Below, one piece after another: positions 37,166 to 48,119 of a stretch of DNA of 64,000 nt. The notes under the pieces are model-generated. The model was not told the origin of the DNA. It saw nothing but the letters and a program-made list of their open reading frames with translations, and did not search any database. The position numbers and the translations under genes were made by a program. Positions within the stretch are counted from its first letter, which is position 1, and each line of letters opens with the position of its first letter. The DNA is from Lepidodermella squamata. Taxonomy: Eukaryota > Gastrotricha. Location: positions 2,914,001 to 2,978,000 of the forward strand of contig JBLDXI010000013.1 of the NCBI GenBank assembly GCA_047495785.1, written 5' to 3'.

Positions 37166-37766
37166 ATGAGATAAGTAGACCATTAAAGGTGGATATTTCC
37201 AACATCAGGTGTGAAGTTCAGCAATGACTCAAGAACTCCTCATTCAAAACAAAGCTGCAATAAGCTTGCTTTTCGTCATTCTCAGCGTCGAAATACTAGT
37301 AGAACTCATGGTAGAACTAGCACAAACCAGCATTCCGCCATTGCTACATATCAACGCTTTGAATAGACACTTGAGGGAACTGGATATCGCTGACTTGTAC
37401 GCAGCCAGTGTCGAATCCAACGCATGGTTCTTTCGAAAAACTGCCGTATACTCTAACTGCACAACAGCCAAACCGTAAAATGTCTGAAAGCCGAAAGAAA
37501 AGTATCACGCAGTTCTTTTGAATATGAGGTTTCTCGAGATCGCGCTTTCTCGGCATCGGTTGCAGTGCCAGTCAATCGCATAGAAGAATGGCATAGGCAT
37601 CATCGATGTTTCGGAGAGACACGAGAGAGAAATTGTAATTGTTGATCTTTTAACAAGACCAGTTCAGCGAGTCAAAATTATTGCTTAACTAATAGCTCAT
37701 TCAGTTTTCGCCCAGGCGGTGAGTTACTGAATGAACATCCGAAGTAAGCAAATATTTTGGAGGGCG
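37166..37766. other. Spacer with no supported gene
   Basis: An 84-codon open frame at 37224 on the plus strand begins with a hydrophobic run but overlaps equally long minus-strand frames, has no recognisable relatives and lacks promoter signals. I leave it unannotated. Confidence 0.4.
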
Positions 37767-37839
37767 ATTCCTACGGAGGATTCGAACCTCCCACTGTGTT
37801 CAACGATGAACACCGCTCTACCAACTGAGCTAGTAGGAA
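37767..37839 (-). tRNA. tRNA-like gene with irregular anticodon arm (anticodon unresolved)
   Basis: Seventy-three bases fold as a tRNA: a perfect 7-bp acceptor stem (TTCCTAC/GTAGGAA), D arm GCTC-AGTTGGTA-GAGC, T arm GGAGG-TTCGAAT-CCTCC, a 5-base variable loop, and intact A-box (TAGCTCAGTTGG) and B-box (GGTTCGAATCC). In standard numbering the anticodon arm GTGTT-CATCGTT-GAACA does not pair; it pairs only when shifted by one base (TGTTC/GAACA around a 6-base loop ATCGTT, suggesting CGT = Thr). No intron is apparent. It could be a decayed tRNA, an unusual isoacceptor or a tRNA-derived element. Confidence 0.55.
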
Positions 37840-38256
37840 AATGGCTGCTAAGCAGCAAATTCACGTCACAGTGAAAATTGCTAGCCTGAGCAGCAAAGAA
37901 TGAGAAAAAATGAGCGTATTTATACGGCCTTAGGCTCACCTATAAATAATTCAGACGACTGATGCAATTTTATTCAAAAGGTTGCTTAGTGCGGAGGTGA
38001 GGATTCATTATCAATTCAACGTTAAAAAATGAAACGTCAATACTGAATAACTAAGAAGATCAACCTATTGTTCTCAGTGTGAAAAGAAAAGAAAGAAAAA
38101 ATTCAATAAATAACAATGCCAAATCCAAGTCAGCAAAAGATGATTCCATTCCGTCCTGTTCTCACTTAATTTTTTGAATAACAGTTCAAGCTCAAATTAA
38201 TAATAGGTACCTTATATTGCAATTAGTCGCTTTGAGGCATTATTAGACATCTTGAA

Positions 38257-38838
38257 ATGGCGAACCCACCGTGGAATGCCCTGGCTGGAAAATGGCAGGC
38301 TGATCGCAGTGAGAATTACGATGAATATCTGAAAGCGATGGGTACGAGATTTTAAAATTTCATAATAAATATTCTGTACTGTTATAATTGAAATCAGGGG
38401 CTCCTCCTTTTATCATTAAAATGGTTACATCGTCAAAGTCCGCCCTGGAAATTTTAGTCGAAGGAGAACAAATCATAATTCCGAATTCGTCTTCGGTATC
38501 GCAGCAAGGCAATGAAATCTTTATTGGTATAAATAAATTATTTGTGTTATTTATCGATTTATTCATTAACTGATTTTAGTAAATGGCCCCGAAACTGAAG
38601 CTAGCTTGAACGAGAAACCAGCTAAAGCTCGCTCGGTTTGGCAGGATGGAAAATTGATCATCGACATTTCATCGCAATCCGATTCGCAAAAACTTACGCG
38701 AGAAATTCGCGGTGACGAGCTTGTTCAGGTTTGTATATAATTTCTTATATAATTCGCGAATAAATTATTCATATTATGTAGACAATGGAACTAAATTCTG
38801 GCGTCAAATGCGTGCGATATTTCAAACGAGCGGCGTGA
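38257..38838 (+). CDS. FABP: Cytosolic fatty-acid-binding protein, complete, 139 aa
   Basis: Four exons (38257-38341, 38398-38526, 38580-38728 and 38782-38838) reproduce the classic four-exon FABP structure, with introns of 51-56 bp. Family marks are the start of the barrel (LAGKWQADRSENYDEYLKAMG), the helix-turn-helix region, GPETEASLN and the C terminus ending in (V)xCVRYFKRAA, where the Arg-x-Tyr ligand pair (VRYF) that binds the fatty-acid carboxylate is kept. FABPs carry long-chain fatty acids or retinoids in the cytoplasm. There is no signal peptide. AATAAA at about 38967 lies 130 bases after the stop. The next gene is convergent. Confidence 0.92.
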
Positions 38839-39138
38839 GCTTGGCAATAAAGTCGAAACTTATATACACAACTTTGAACTCGGAATTGATGTGTGCATAT
38901 TTTGCTGAAAACCGATTTCTTTCGCTCTGATATAGCTCTAGATCAGAAACCTCACTTTTCCTGCCGAATAAACTTTTCCTAACAACTCATCAACGTGACC
39001 AGAAGCATTAATAAGGATGAAATTGCAGAACTTTTATTCAAAAATCGACTGAAAAAACTACATAAAATGGTGCAATAAAGATCAACAGTATTGCCGAAAG
39101 AGCGAGATTTTTTCCAACAAAAACAATAGCAGAGCATT

Positions 39139-39694
39139 TTAGTTACCAGTGGTTTTCACAATAGCAACAACACGAGTCTCAAGTTGAGACGCCGTGATTT
39201 TACAAGGCAGAGATGGGTTTTTTGAGAACAGCACTTTGAAAGTCACTTGAGGAGGTTGCCACCAGGAATCGCGCTGCGTTAGCGCATACTCGCCTCGATC
39301 CGCATTCGTCGCGTCCACCTTCGCGCCCCATGCAGAAAAAGCCGCAACTTTACCGGGAAATTTGAGCACGACGTAGGTGTTGTTGTAGTCGGCCGGCATG
39401 TCGATCACGCCTTCAACCTCGTGGCCGTAGGAGGTTTTAAATTTTACAGCAGCGTCTAAATTTTCGAAAAAATATGAAGAATAATTAGAAAATTTCGCGA
39501 AAGCCTGTTTGTAAAATATTTAGGTAATTACCCTGATGGGCATCCGCTTTAACCGCTCTCCGGCACACCTCTCCGTCGTCCTTATTCAGATCGGCCAAGA
39601 CTGATCCGGTCGAATGGCAACTGAATTCCTTACTCAGCGCCAGTTGGCTCAGCGGTAAAATGATTGTGAAAATTCGCATTAAAGTCTCTACCAT
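39139..39694 (-). CDS. Small secreted protein equal to the C-terminal module of the 45032 gene, 159 aa
   Basis: Two exons, 39694-39532 and 39455-39139, in phase 1. A signal peptide (MRIFTIILPLSQLALS; the ATG at 39679 or 39694 may be used) is followed by a short Cys-containing stretch and a module of about 100 residues. That module (GVIDMPADYNNTYVVLKFP, SAWGAKVDATNADRGEY, QRDSWWQPPQVTFKV, SLPCKITASQLETR) aligns throughout with residues about 265-365 of the protein at 45032-46345. It therefore looks like a stand-alone copy of that protein's C-terminal domain without the histidine-led catalytic-like domain. The domain family is not recognised; a carbohydrate- or protein-binding accessory role is inference. 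Confidence 0.72.
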
Positions 39695-39825
39695 CTAATA
39701 ATTTAACGAAAACACTGATTTTTTTAAAGATAATTCGCGACGTCTATTAGTTTCGGTAGGTATATTAAGGAGTCACAAACGTGTTTGGCTTGTGTGAGGC
39801 TCAAATAGAGAAGTTGAAAAAAATT

Positions 39826-39907
39826 ATGTTCTCTCAACTCCTTATAATTTTAATTTGCTCGACGTCCAGCTGCTTCAAAATATACAAGCCACGTCATCCA
39901 ATAACAG
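39826..39907 (+). CDS. Possible first exon of an unrecognised secreted protein
   Basis: ATG, then a signal-peptide-like stretch (MFSQLLIILICSTSSC) and a perfect donor at ACAG|GTGTGC. I find no convincing second exon before the TRPC gene ends at 40205, so this may be a gene relic or chance. Confidence 0.2.
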
Positions 39908-40204
39908 GTGTGCATGCATTATTATACTTTCATATAAAAGTTTTCACCCCGACGGCCGTTTGATGTTTTGCATATATTACTTGCTTAAATGTTCATATAT
40001 CGCGCCGCGCATAATTTAAAATGCAGATATACAACGGCGCAATTATTTGATCGGAAATAATAATAGGCTGCAAAAAAATCAATCGCAAACATTAAAAATT
40101 ACAGAATTATTTATTGTTGAATATTTAAAACAAATCGCAAAATACTGATTTTTTAGACAAAAATAATCGAAACGGATGAGAAAAGTACGTGAAAATAACT
40201 GTTA

Positions 40205-43200
40205 CTAGACTTGATAAATAAGATCGTCGTCTTTTGCCGAACTCATTGAAGAATTGGACTGTTCCCCAAGTCGGCGAGTTCTCGATAGAGGGACTCTAGG
40301 TCCAGGCGACATCATTGGGTCGTTAAGACTGCTAATATGGCTTTCAATCGGGTCATTAGGCGGGAAGGATGCAATCGACATGGAGCTAGTTAAAGCGTCG
40401 TTATTGGGTATAGACATCAAATCGAGCTTATTAGGACTCTGCAGTACAATAGGGTTGCTAAAAGGCGCGTTCGGGTGAAGAAAAGGATTAAGCGGGGTTA
40501 TCGTAGATTCATTTTGGGCGGAAAAATATTCCTGCAATTCTTGTTTCACGACTTCGGCTATGTTTTTGCGAAGAACCGCCAACATTTCGATTTGGTTCAT
40601 ACTCGACGTGTTAGGAATAGGCGTGTGAAGGTCGTGTTGAGGCGAGCTTGGCGGGTTACTTTCGAATGAAACTGTGTTGAAACAACTCGATCGCTGCTGG
40701 TTTGACGCTGCACTTGTTGTCGTGTCTTGGGAAGACAGCTGTCTATGCTTTGAGACTGACTGCTTCCCAATATCGGCCAAGGATGGGCGACGGGTTGTAA
40801 CTATCCTCGGAACCGTGAGATTACACGGCGCTTTGCTCAGTCTCGACGATGAAGTTCCGCTGAGTGATTTTGGCACAGAGTGTTTATCGAAGCTACTGTT
40901 AGCCGATCCGCCGCCATCCTGACTGCTCAAACTACCCATGTCACGCTTTCGCGAATACCGACGAGTCAGCCGAGGGGAGGGCGATTCTTCAGGTTCATTT
41001 TCTTCGCCATTATGCGATTCTTCATCCTGATTCGATTGTGAACCTAGACTCAGCGCTTTCAGGATTGTTCTAGCTTGCCTGGAAAAATTAAAAAAAATCG
41101 CGAGAATATTAATTAAGAATGTCGCTTCTTAATGGGGTTAACAAATTCCGGGGAAATTTGGTCAAACCGGGTAAAATACCGATAATTACCGAACCAGTTA
41201 TCATCAGGGTTTTCTGGGTTTTCTCCGGTACAGTTTTTATTTCTTCAGTTGAATCGTGGATAAAGGGTGAACTTTTCTCTAGGTAGTTTTAATTTAAAAA
41301 AATTAGTTGAATTCCTTACAAAAAGGTGCCAAATTAAAGAATAATTGCGCAACTTCTGGGACACGTAAAAATAATTTATACCTAATTATGGACGATTTTC
41401 GCTGGTCCATTCCGGCGGTTGTGTTTCCGGACAAAGCCGAGAAAATTTCCTGTTTCAGCCCGCGCAATGACTTCGTGTGCAGCATCATTTCACGCCTCGC
41501 TGATTCTTTCAGCTCGAATCGAAGCGCCGATATGTCCTGTTTAATCTCCAGCATGTCGTCCGCATTAACGTCCTTCGCCCTGAGTCGTTTTTTGATCACG
41601 GCTAGATACCGGCCAATAAGTCGCTTCAACAACTCCCGTCTCTCGAGATGCCGTTGATGGTGGCTGTTATTTCGCGGCGCCTCCTCAACGGCATCAGCTT
41701 GTTGGTGGTCACCCTGTTCCGAGTCAGCCCTTTTAGGCTTATTACTCCCGCCAATTTTAGGCAAACAGCAGCTGAAAACTGTCAGGAATACCCGTTTGAT
41801 CGCGTAGTAGACCGATTTAGGGCTGATGATTACGTTGAAGGGCGGCGGTAGGGTGTTTCCTTCGTCAAAGTAGGACATCCATAGCTTAGTTCGCGCGAAT
41901 TTCCACTCGATATCAGCGTTCGCAGTTATGTTTTGAAACGAATTTGACATCATGGCCTAATGATAAGAATAATTTTCAAATTCTTAATTAATTTTTTTAA
42001 TTATTAAAAATCTTACGATCAGCATGTTTAACAGGACAATAATAGCCATCGCATGGTAGGCTAATAGCAAGAGTTCCCCAACAGCTTCAACGATCAAATG
42101 GTCGCCGGGTACAGCCAGGGTTAGTACGTTCGTATGGCCGAATAGAGACCAGAACAAGTTGAGATAAGACCTGAATAACGTTGTATAAGTTCGAGCCGTT
42201 TCCGCAGCATCTGACACCACTTTATTCCCAAAATGGCGCTCGACCGACGCGCCGCCACTCTGAGCTGCGTAGAACCAATAGAGCTGGTTCAGGCCACAAG
42301 CGAACGATGTCAGAATTAGGAAAAAAATGAGAAGAAATTTCGAAATATCGATTATCATGCATCCGAGTGAAATCTGAAGTGGGCCGAGATGCGGATTTGC
42401 TTGGAAGAGAAAAACAATTCGAGCGAAACTGAACACATTTGCGATGGCGAATAGAGACTCGGAAACCAACGTCTAAAATCGAAAAAAAATTAAGCTGGAT
42501 TAAAAGAATTAAATGATAAAATACCGGGTCATTTTTCGGCCAAAAAGCTCGAGTGATAACCCTGGGCCCGTATAGTTCAGGATAAGTTGTCATTTGGAAA
42601 TAAGCAACTGTTCGAAGACATATCGATGTCATATACAATGCGATCATGGTAAAGTCGAGCCTGAAATAAATAGTTTAAAAATCAGAATTTTTTGTTCATT
42701 TTTTACTCACCAATTCCACCATTCCTTGACGTAAGTCTTTAAACCAGCCGAATAGACCTGTTTGCATTCGTTCCAGATGAACCCGAGAACGTAGAGATAA
42801 AGTAACCATTCAAAGGCGCTCGGAGCTGGGCCTCGAATCTCCGCCCGCCCGTCTTCATACATATACTCAGACCCAGCCATTACTAACAGCGCCAAAAATA
42901 TGCCGAACGAAGTCGAGTGGTACAAAAATTTCATAAAAGGACTCCGAATCATCAGCCCAACTTTAGATTTAGGCGCGAATAGGTAGACAATTGTCGCTAA
43001 TGGGAAGGTTATCATCAAAGCCGCGCAGAGAAGTAGTTTAACCACAAATCTCAACTGCCGCCACTGGCCGATATTTCCATACCAAAGATTGGCCAAAACT
43101 TGCTGGCAATGCGGGTGGGTAACAAATTGCTTCTGCTTGTATTTAATCGCTAATTTCAGCCGGTCGAGGGACATTCCGCCGCCTTTCGACTTGCGCCGGC

Positions 43201-44329
43201 AGTTCGGATCTTCGCATTGTTTCTCCTTAGATTTGTGATGCTCGTGGAAATCAAGCGCGAGAATAGCCGCGACTTCATCGGTCGAGCGGCATTCGTCCAA
43301 TAAATCGCAGACAAATACCTTGCACTGATCAGCCATTTTAACGTAAGCATCTCGAAATTCATTCTCAACATCGGCGAGCACTTCGAGTTTATGCGATAGT
43401 TTGAACGCCGTGAGAACCGGGTCCTGGCTGGTCAGGCAAATCCAAGCCGGTGATGCTAGCGCGCTGTAGATGTTGATGCGTTTAAGGCTGAAGCGCAGCG
43501 AGTCGATTGCGCGCTCTTCTTCACACGCGTGGCACGTGCACGTGACCAAATGCGGCTTGTCAATCACGGCGCCGCGCGATAAAAACAACTGCAATATTTC
43601 GAACGCATTCCTCTGCGCGGCTAACACAATAGGCGATATGTAATTCGGGTAGTTGTAAAACGTATCGCCATCGCCGCGGTAAGTCGGCCAATCGCAGCCG
43701 AGGACCTGCGGCGTAATTTGCTCGTGTTGCGTCAATAGCTCGACAATTTTATACGAATTTTCGTGGACCGCGTGGAGTAACGCGTTGCCAATATGGATGT
43801 CACGTGATTTGACTAGAATTTTCACAATTTCGATATTTTCGTTGTCAACAGCGATTTCAAGGCCTGTTCGACCGATAATATCGCGGCAGTTAACGCTAAC
43901 CGTGCCGGGTTCTTCTAACATACTCCGAACAGTGTGACGATCGCCACGCTCGATTGCGTCGATAAAACGGCGCTCACTTTCGCTCAATTCATTAATAGGC
44001 GCCTTCAGTGATATTGAACCGAATTCGCTCCCATGTAGCAGCCGCTGATCTATATCGGTGGTGAAGCAGGATGACGTCATGCGGCGCCGGATGGTCATTC
44101 GTTTGATGAAAGCGGCCGAATGAGGGGACATATCGCCCGGTTCGTTGCTAACAGTCGCGCCCAGGCTATCACCAGCCTCCGGGTCGTCATCGTTTTCGAT
44201 AGCTGTAGCGACGTCGGGCATGTGTTTTAATTCCTCAAGGTAGAGTTGCTTCGTGATAGCCGTGCTTTGGCGCCGTGAGATCTTACCCCGCCCGGCGCCT
44301 CGAAGCCATTGCGCGCGACTCATCGCCAT
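40205..44329 (-). CDS. TRPC: TRPC-type cation channel, about 1,220 aa, with a frame break in the last exon
   Basis: Exons in transcript order: 44329-42711, 42660-42525, 42472-42017, 41956-41382 and a last one from 41079 to 40205. The first four join in phase. The N-terminal ankyrin repeats (FIDAIERGDRHTVRSMLEE, GRTGLEIAVDNENIEIVK) and the Cys/His-containing TRP linker precede six transmembrane segments. The pore region contains LFWSLFG, as in TRPC channels, and S6 is followed by the TRP box EWKFARTKLWMSYFDEG. The C-terminal region is coiled (KQDISALRFELKES), then Ser/Pro-rich. TRPC channels conduct calcium and sodium after phospholipase C activation. In the last exon the natural frame (QARTILKALSLGS) meets a stop unless it shifts by one base near 41040, after which 245+ codons stay open to the stop at 40205. 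Confidence 0.9.
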
Positions 44330-44751
44330 TTGATGCGGACAAAAGAAATCGACGAATAATATACTCAGATTGTAAACATCCCCGCGATATGTCTCTTTGT
44401 ATTTCTACTGATTAATCGGCGATTGACGGAAAAATTTGAATAATAACCACCGGGGAAGTGGCACAGTCCAGAACCCGAGCTATAATGATAGCCTCCTCTC
44501 TAATTACCGGCAATCAGCATAATTTTTTGGCGCGATTGCGCATCTTTTTTTTGGTGTATAATTTTTGGTGCGCGCCAAGTTATAAAGCGGAACAAATAAA
44601 AATAATTCTGATATGAGCTGGAAGGGATATGAAATAAATAATGTCCCATTTATGAGACCTTTCAATTTTGTGAATTTGACATGCGGGAGTCGAGAAAGTT
44701 TTTCTCAAATTAAAGTAAAATGAGTAAAATTTATTTAGTAAAAAAATGATG

Positions 44752-44782
44752 GCGTAGAACCTAAAGAAATTAGGTTCTACGC
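44752..44782. repeat. Perfect 13-bp hairpin
   Basis: GCGTAGAACCTAA and TTAGGTTCTACGC are exact complements around a 5-base loop AGAAA. It sits between two divergent genes and may be a palindromic protein-binding site or a remnant of a larger element. Confidence 0.65.
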
Positions 44783-44962
44783 GCGTCTCGGTTTCTAGGT
44801 TAAACGAGAAGAGGTGGGATAACAGAAAGGATGAGGCTGTTAGACCGTGATTTTATCGCATGATAAGGCTGCGAACGTCTCGCCCGGCTTTGTGCTCATC
44901 TCGCACCTTTTCGCACAGCAATTGAGTTGCGCAATCTCGACCAACCGCGCCCATGGTGGGCC

Positions 44963-44970
44963 TATAAAAA
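44963..44970 (+). promoter_or_regulatory. TATA box of the LPMO-like gene
   Basis: TATAAAAA lies 69 bases before the chosen start codon. It supports the ATG at 45032 and not the earlier in-frame extension. Confidence 0.6.
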
Positions 44971-45031
44971 GAAATCTTGTACCACAAATCTCCTTCACTG
45001 CGATTTTGAATTTCAACTGAATTTTATTTCA

Positions 45032-46345
45032 ATGAATTTTGCGCTAACGTTGCTTCTCGGCTTTGGCCAGCTGCTATGCTTGGTTTACGGCCACAGCTGG
45101 ATAGCTTGTACTGATTACGAGGAGATGAGCGGGCTCTATTACTCGCACGCTAAATGCCGCGGCTTTCCTCGTTCCGGTCACCTGTACACACCAATTTCCC
45201 AACCGTTCGGCTACGAGTCCGGCTACGCTTACGTCCCGACCGAATCATTCCCTTGCAAGACTCTACGCAATGACGTCTGCGGCTACAACGCTCAACATCC
45301 GATGGCTAAGTACCACATCGGCCAAACTGTGGTCATTGCTCACCCTGCTAAGGTAAGTTACGCTGTTACTAAGGGATTTTAATTTTAATTAATTCGAATT
45401 TTATTCCAAGAACCACGCAAATGATCCCCGCTGCAATCAGAACCACAATCAAGATAACGGAAATTTCGTCTACGGTTTTAGGACAGACACGACCACTTTC
45501 ATCGACCCCGTTCGCTCGCACTTCATGAACCGATCCAACCTCGTCGCTGATTTAGGTAAATAAAGTGAGTCCTTATCACGAGCTTAGCCTTCAAATTCCT
45601 TATTTTCAAGGCGTTTCACCTGTAACTGGTCGGCCTGGTTTCACGTACAACGACTTTATCACCTACCCTAAGCAAGGTTTCCAGAACGCGCCGGCCTATT
45701 GCCAAGGCCCGGATAGCGCGCTAGCAACGAATAACATTACGATTCATCGCTCGTGGGCTCCTGGTCGCTACTCTTTCATGTGGGTCTGGTTCATGGGATC
45801 GACCTCGATTTCAAGCGCCTACTCGAGCTGTTGGGAAGCTGATGTCTATGCTACAAAGGCCGAAGCTGATGCTGCTCGAAAGGAAGCTGTGACTCCAGCT
45901 CGCCAAGGTAAAGTTAATTTTCCTTTTTATTTACATTTTTAATTTTATTTTCAAAGACACGCCTGTTGTTTACAATTCAAATTGGGGCTCTGGAGCTGAT
46001 GGTTTGATTTACATGCCGAAAAACTACAACGATTCGTTTCTGTTGGTAAAATTCCCGACTCGAGTCGGTTCGATCTCGTTTTGGGGCGCGAATGTCGATT
46101 CAAGCCGTGCCAGCACAGGCGAGTATAGACTGTGGCAGCGTGACACATTCTGGCAACCGGAAACTGTCGGTTTCACCGTGTCATTCTCCAACGAAGCATC
46201 TCTACCGTGCGGGGTGGCTGCCTCGCAAATCGAAACCCGCATTTTGAGCTACGACACTCTACTACAGCCGGGTAAACGGTACTTTTTGATGCACCGCCCT
46301 ACGCAGAGCACTAACCATGGCTGGGTGCACTGGAGCGGAAAGTGA
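45032..46345 (+). CDS. Secreted LPMO-like protein with N-terminal histidine and C-terminal accessory module, 383 aa
   Basis: Four exons, 45032-45352, 45411-45555, 45611-45907 and 45957-46345, all in phase. The signal peptide (MNFALTLLLGFGQLLCLVYG) ends just before His, so the mature protein should start HSWIACTDYEEM. A free N-terminal His is the hallmark of copper lytic polysaccharide monooxygenases, whose histidine brace needs a second His; HPAKNHAND offers candidates. Other conserved-looking parts are CRGFPR, QNHNQDNG and PGRYSFMWVWFM with a following CWEADVY, typical of an LPMO beta-sandwich end. From about residue 260 a separate module (LIYMPKNYNDSFLLVKFP to GWVHWSGK) is also found alone at 39139-39694. 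The family number is not recognised. LPMO activity is inference; a copper-binding non-catalytic protein is the alternative. AATAAA is at about 46450. Confidence 0.65.
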
Positions 46346-46491
46346 CGCGACCTTCTCTTCCCCCAATCTGCTGATAAATACCGTAGTAAAACATTTGTTC
46401 AAGGTTAGAATTTTAAGGTAGATCTGTGATTTTATTCAAATTTTTGTGCAATAAAAAAGGGGCGTTACACAACAATAAAATAACTGATTTT

Positions 46492-47634
46492 TCACGCCAT
46501 TGTTAAATGCCGTTGTTGGGCGAAGTCCATAGACAAGGCGAATGGCCTATTTGAAACAACTAATAAGTCATTCGAGTGCCGCCGTTCGGTTCTTTCATCG
46601 TGGAAACTCGACGATGAATCTTCCTCATCGCATAGCCATGGGCTAACAATTTGAGGGCTAGCATTGCGGGCTCGATCGATCGGTGAGGCATTCACATGCT
46701 GGCGGTCTTCCAACCTATGCACAATGTTCGATTGATTGTGGTCTGGCGTGCAGTATATTGCCGGCGGAGACGGGGAGATGACTCTATTACGTTTTTTAGA
46801 ATATTTCGAGTAGATTACGTAGAAGAAAGTGACGCCGATAACTATTGCCACAACACCGGCTACAACTGTTCCGATGATGATTGCCGTTAAATTAAACTGC
46901 CGCTGATTATTTGGCTTGGCTGGGGTGGTTATCGAAGATATTTGATCGACATCATCAGTGCAATATTCGCAATAATAATAATTAGTATTGCGATTTTCCG
47001 ATAATTTTTCATTTGCTGCTGAGAGCAAATCGATTGAGCCGGATCTTCCTGAATTTGAAATTGAATCTTTTGAAGAAGGCGCGGGTTGAACTGCTGGTCG
47101 AAGAATCGCCGATTTTTGAGCAAGATTAAATCCGCGACGATTACGTGCTACAACACGACTACCAGCTTCCGAACAAAATCGCCAAGCTGCCGATGGTTTG
47201 AGGCTAAGTTTAAATTGAATGCCAGTTTTACGGTGGAATGCGACGTTTGAAAATTCCAAGTCATTTTTAGTCACATGTAGGCTTTTAGGTGAATCATTGA
47301 ACTCAAAACCGGGACAGCATTGTTTGAAGTTCAGCAAATTTTCTAGGCAGAAGCCAATCAATTCATCGGCAACGATTCGCTTCAGTGACCTCCGAATTAT
47401 CAAAAATTCGATTATGGTCAAATTCATTTGAAAGCCAATCTTTCGCGGGCAATTTTCCAGAGCGCCGATGCATTTTCGACTTATTAGATTGCCGTCGTTG
47501 CTAATAGCCAATTGGATGCCAGTTCCGCACGTGACTGAGCATGGCGACCATTTTTCTTTGCGCCGGAACCTTTTGAAGCTTTCGACCTGGCTCGCGAGGG
47601 TATATACGACCAAAATTGCGCTGAGGATATTCAT
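46492..47634 (-). CDS. TSP1-like type I membrane protein, family member 1 (diverged), 380 aa
   Basis: A single exon. Signal peptide (MNILSAILVVYTLASQVES), then directly the thrombospondin-1-like motif WSPCSVTCGTGIQL, with none of the long N-terminal regions of the other members. The shared core follows: LKRIVADEL, QCCPGFEF, SNVAFHRKTG, WRFCSEAG and a furin-type RNRR. It lacks the Cys doublet of the usual GCCFR and the late SSCLPQ block. A CEYC motif precedes the transmembrane helix (AIIIGTVVAGVVAIVIGVTFF), and the tail (about 95 residues) is unlike the others. It is leftmost and most diverged of the six-gene array. The function is unknown. Confidence 0.75.
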   Translation of the reverse strand: MNILSAILVVYTLASQVESFKRFRRKEKWSPCSVTCGTGIQLAISNDGNLISRKCIGALENCPRKIGFQMNLTIIEFLIIRRSLKRIVADELIGFCLENLLNFKQCCPGFEFNDSPKSLHVTKNDLEFSNVAFHRKTGIQFKLSLKPSAAWRFCSEAGSRVVARNRRGFNLAQKSAILRPAVQPAPSSKDSISNSGRSGSIDLLSAANEKLSENRNTNYYYCEYCTDDVDQISSITTPAKPNNQRQFNLTAIIIGTVVAGVVAIVIGVTFFYVIYSKYSKKRNRVISPSPPAIYCTPDHNQSNIVHRLEDRQHVNASPIDRARNASPQIVSPWLCDEEDSSSSFHDERTERRHSNDLLVVSNRPFALSMDFAQQRHLTMA

Positions 47635-48119
47635 CGTATTCGTAAAAGGTAATTCTATAAATTGAATTTAATATTCACTCGAAGCTCCAGCGAAAAACGG
47701 CTCGTGGGTTACCTTTTTTCAAACGAAAACAATCAACAAACCAAAAACACGCAGTAAATAATCATAAAATATTCCTCCGTTATCCTGAAGGCGGAAAATC
47801 TAGCTTAAAAAAAATTCAAAAAATATAAACAAACAGCGTTGTTTTCGAATGCCCATATAAATATTTATATTATGCAATTGTATAAAAAAAGGCAAGACAA
47901 TATCTCATTTCAAAATCGATTAATTTTATTAGATCGAACGTTTGATAGGCAAGTGGCTTATAGGTAACGCAAAAATAATAAAAATTTATAAAATAATAAT
48001 CGGCTATAAAAAATTGCAAAATTTGTAATTTTATCTGTAAAACATAATAATAGAAAAAAATGATCATTTGCGAGGGTTTTTTAAGCTTGTTTTTAGCCTC
48101 TATATCGGGTCAAACAACT
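47635..48119. other. Spacer between family members 1 and 2
   Basis: About 480 very AT-rich bases, including the member 2 3' UTR and member 1 promoter. No gene is seen. Confidence 0.5.

Larger units (their letters stand above)
44330..45031. other. Divergent promoter interval between TRPC and LPMO-like genes
   Basis: About 700 bases. The right end has a TATA box (TATAAAAA at 44963). In the middle is a perfect hairpin at 44752-44782. Nothing else is seen. Confidence 0.55.

Noticed and set aside
37224-37478. 84-codon frame after the foldback element
   Set aside because: Hydrophobic start but no relatives, no TATA or poly(A) signals, and competing frames on the other strand.
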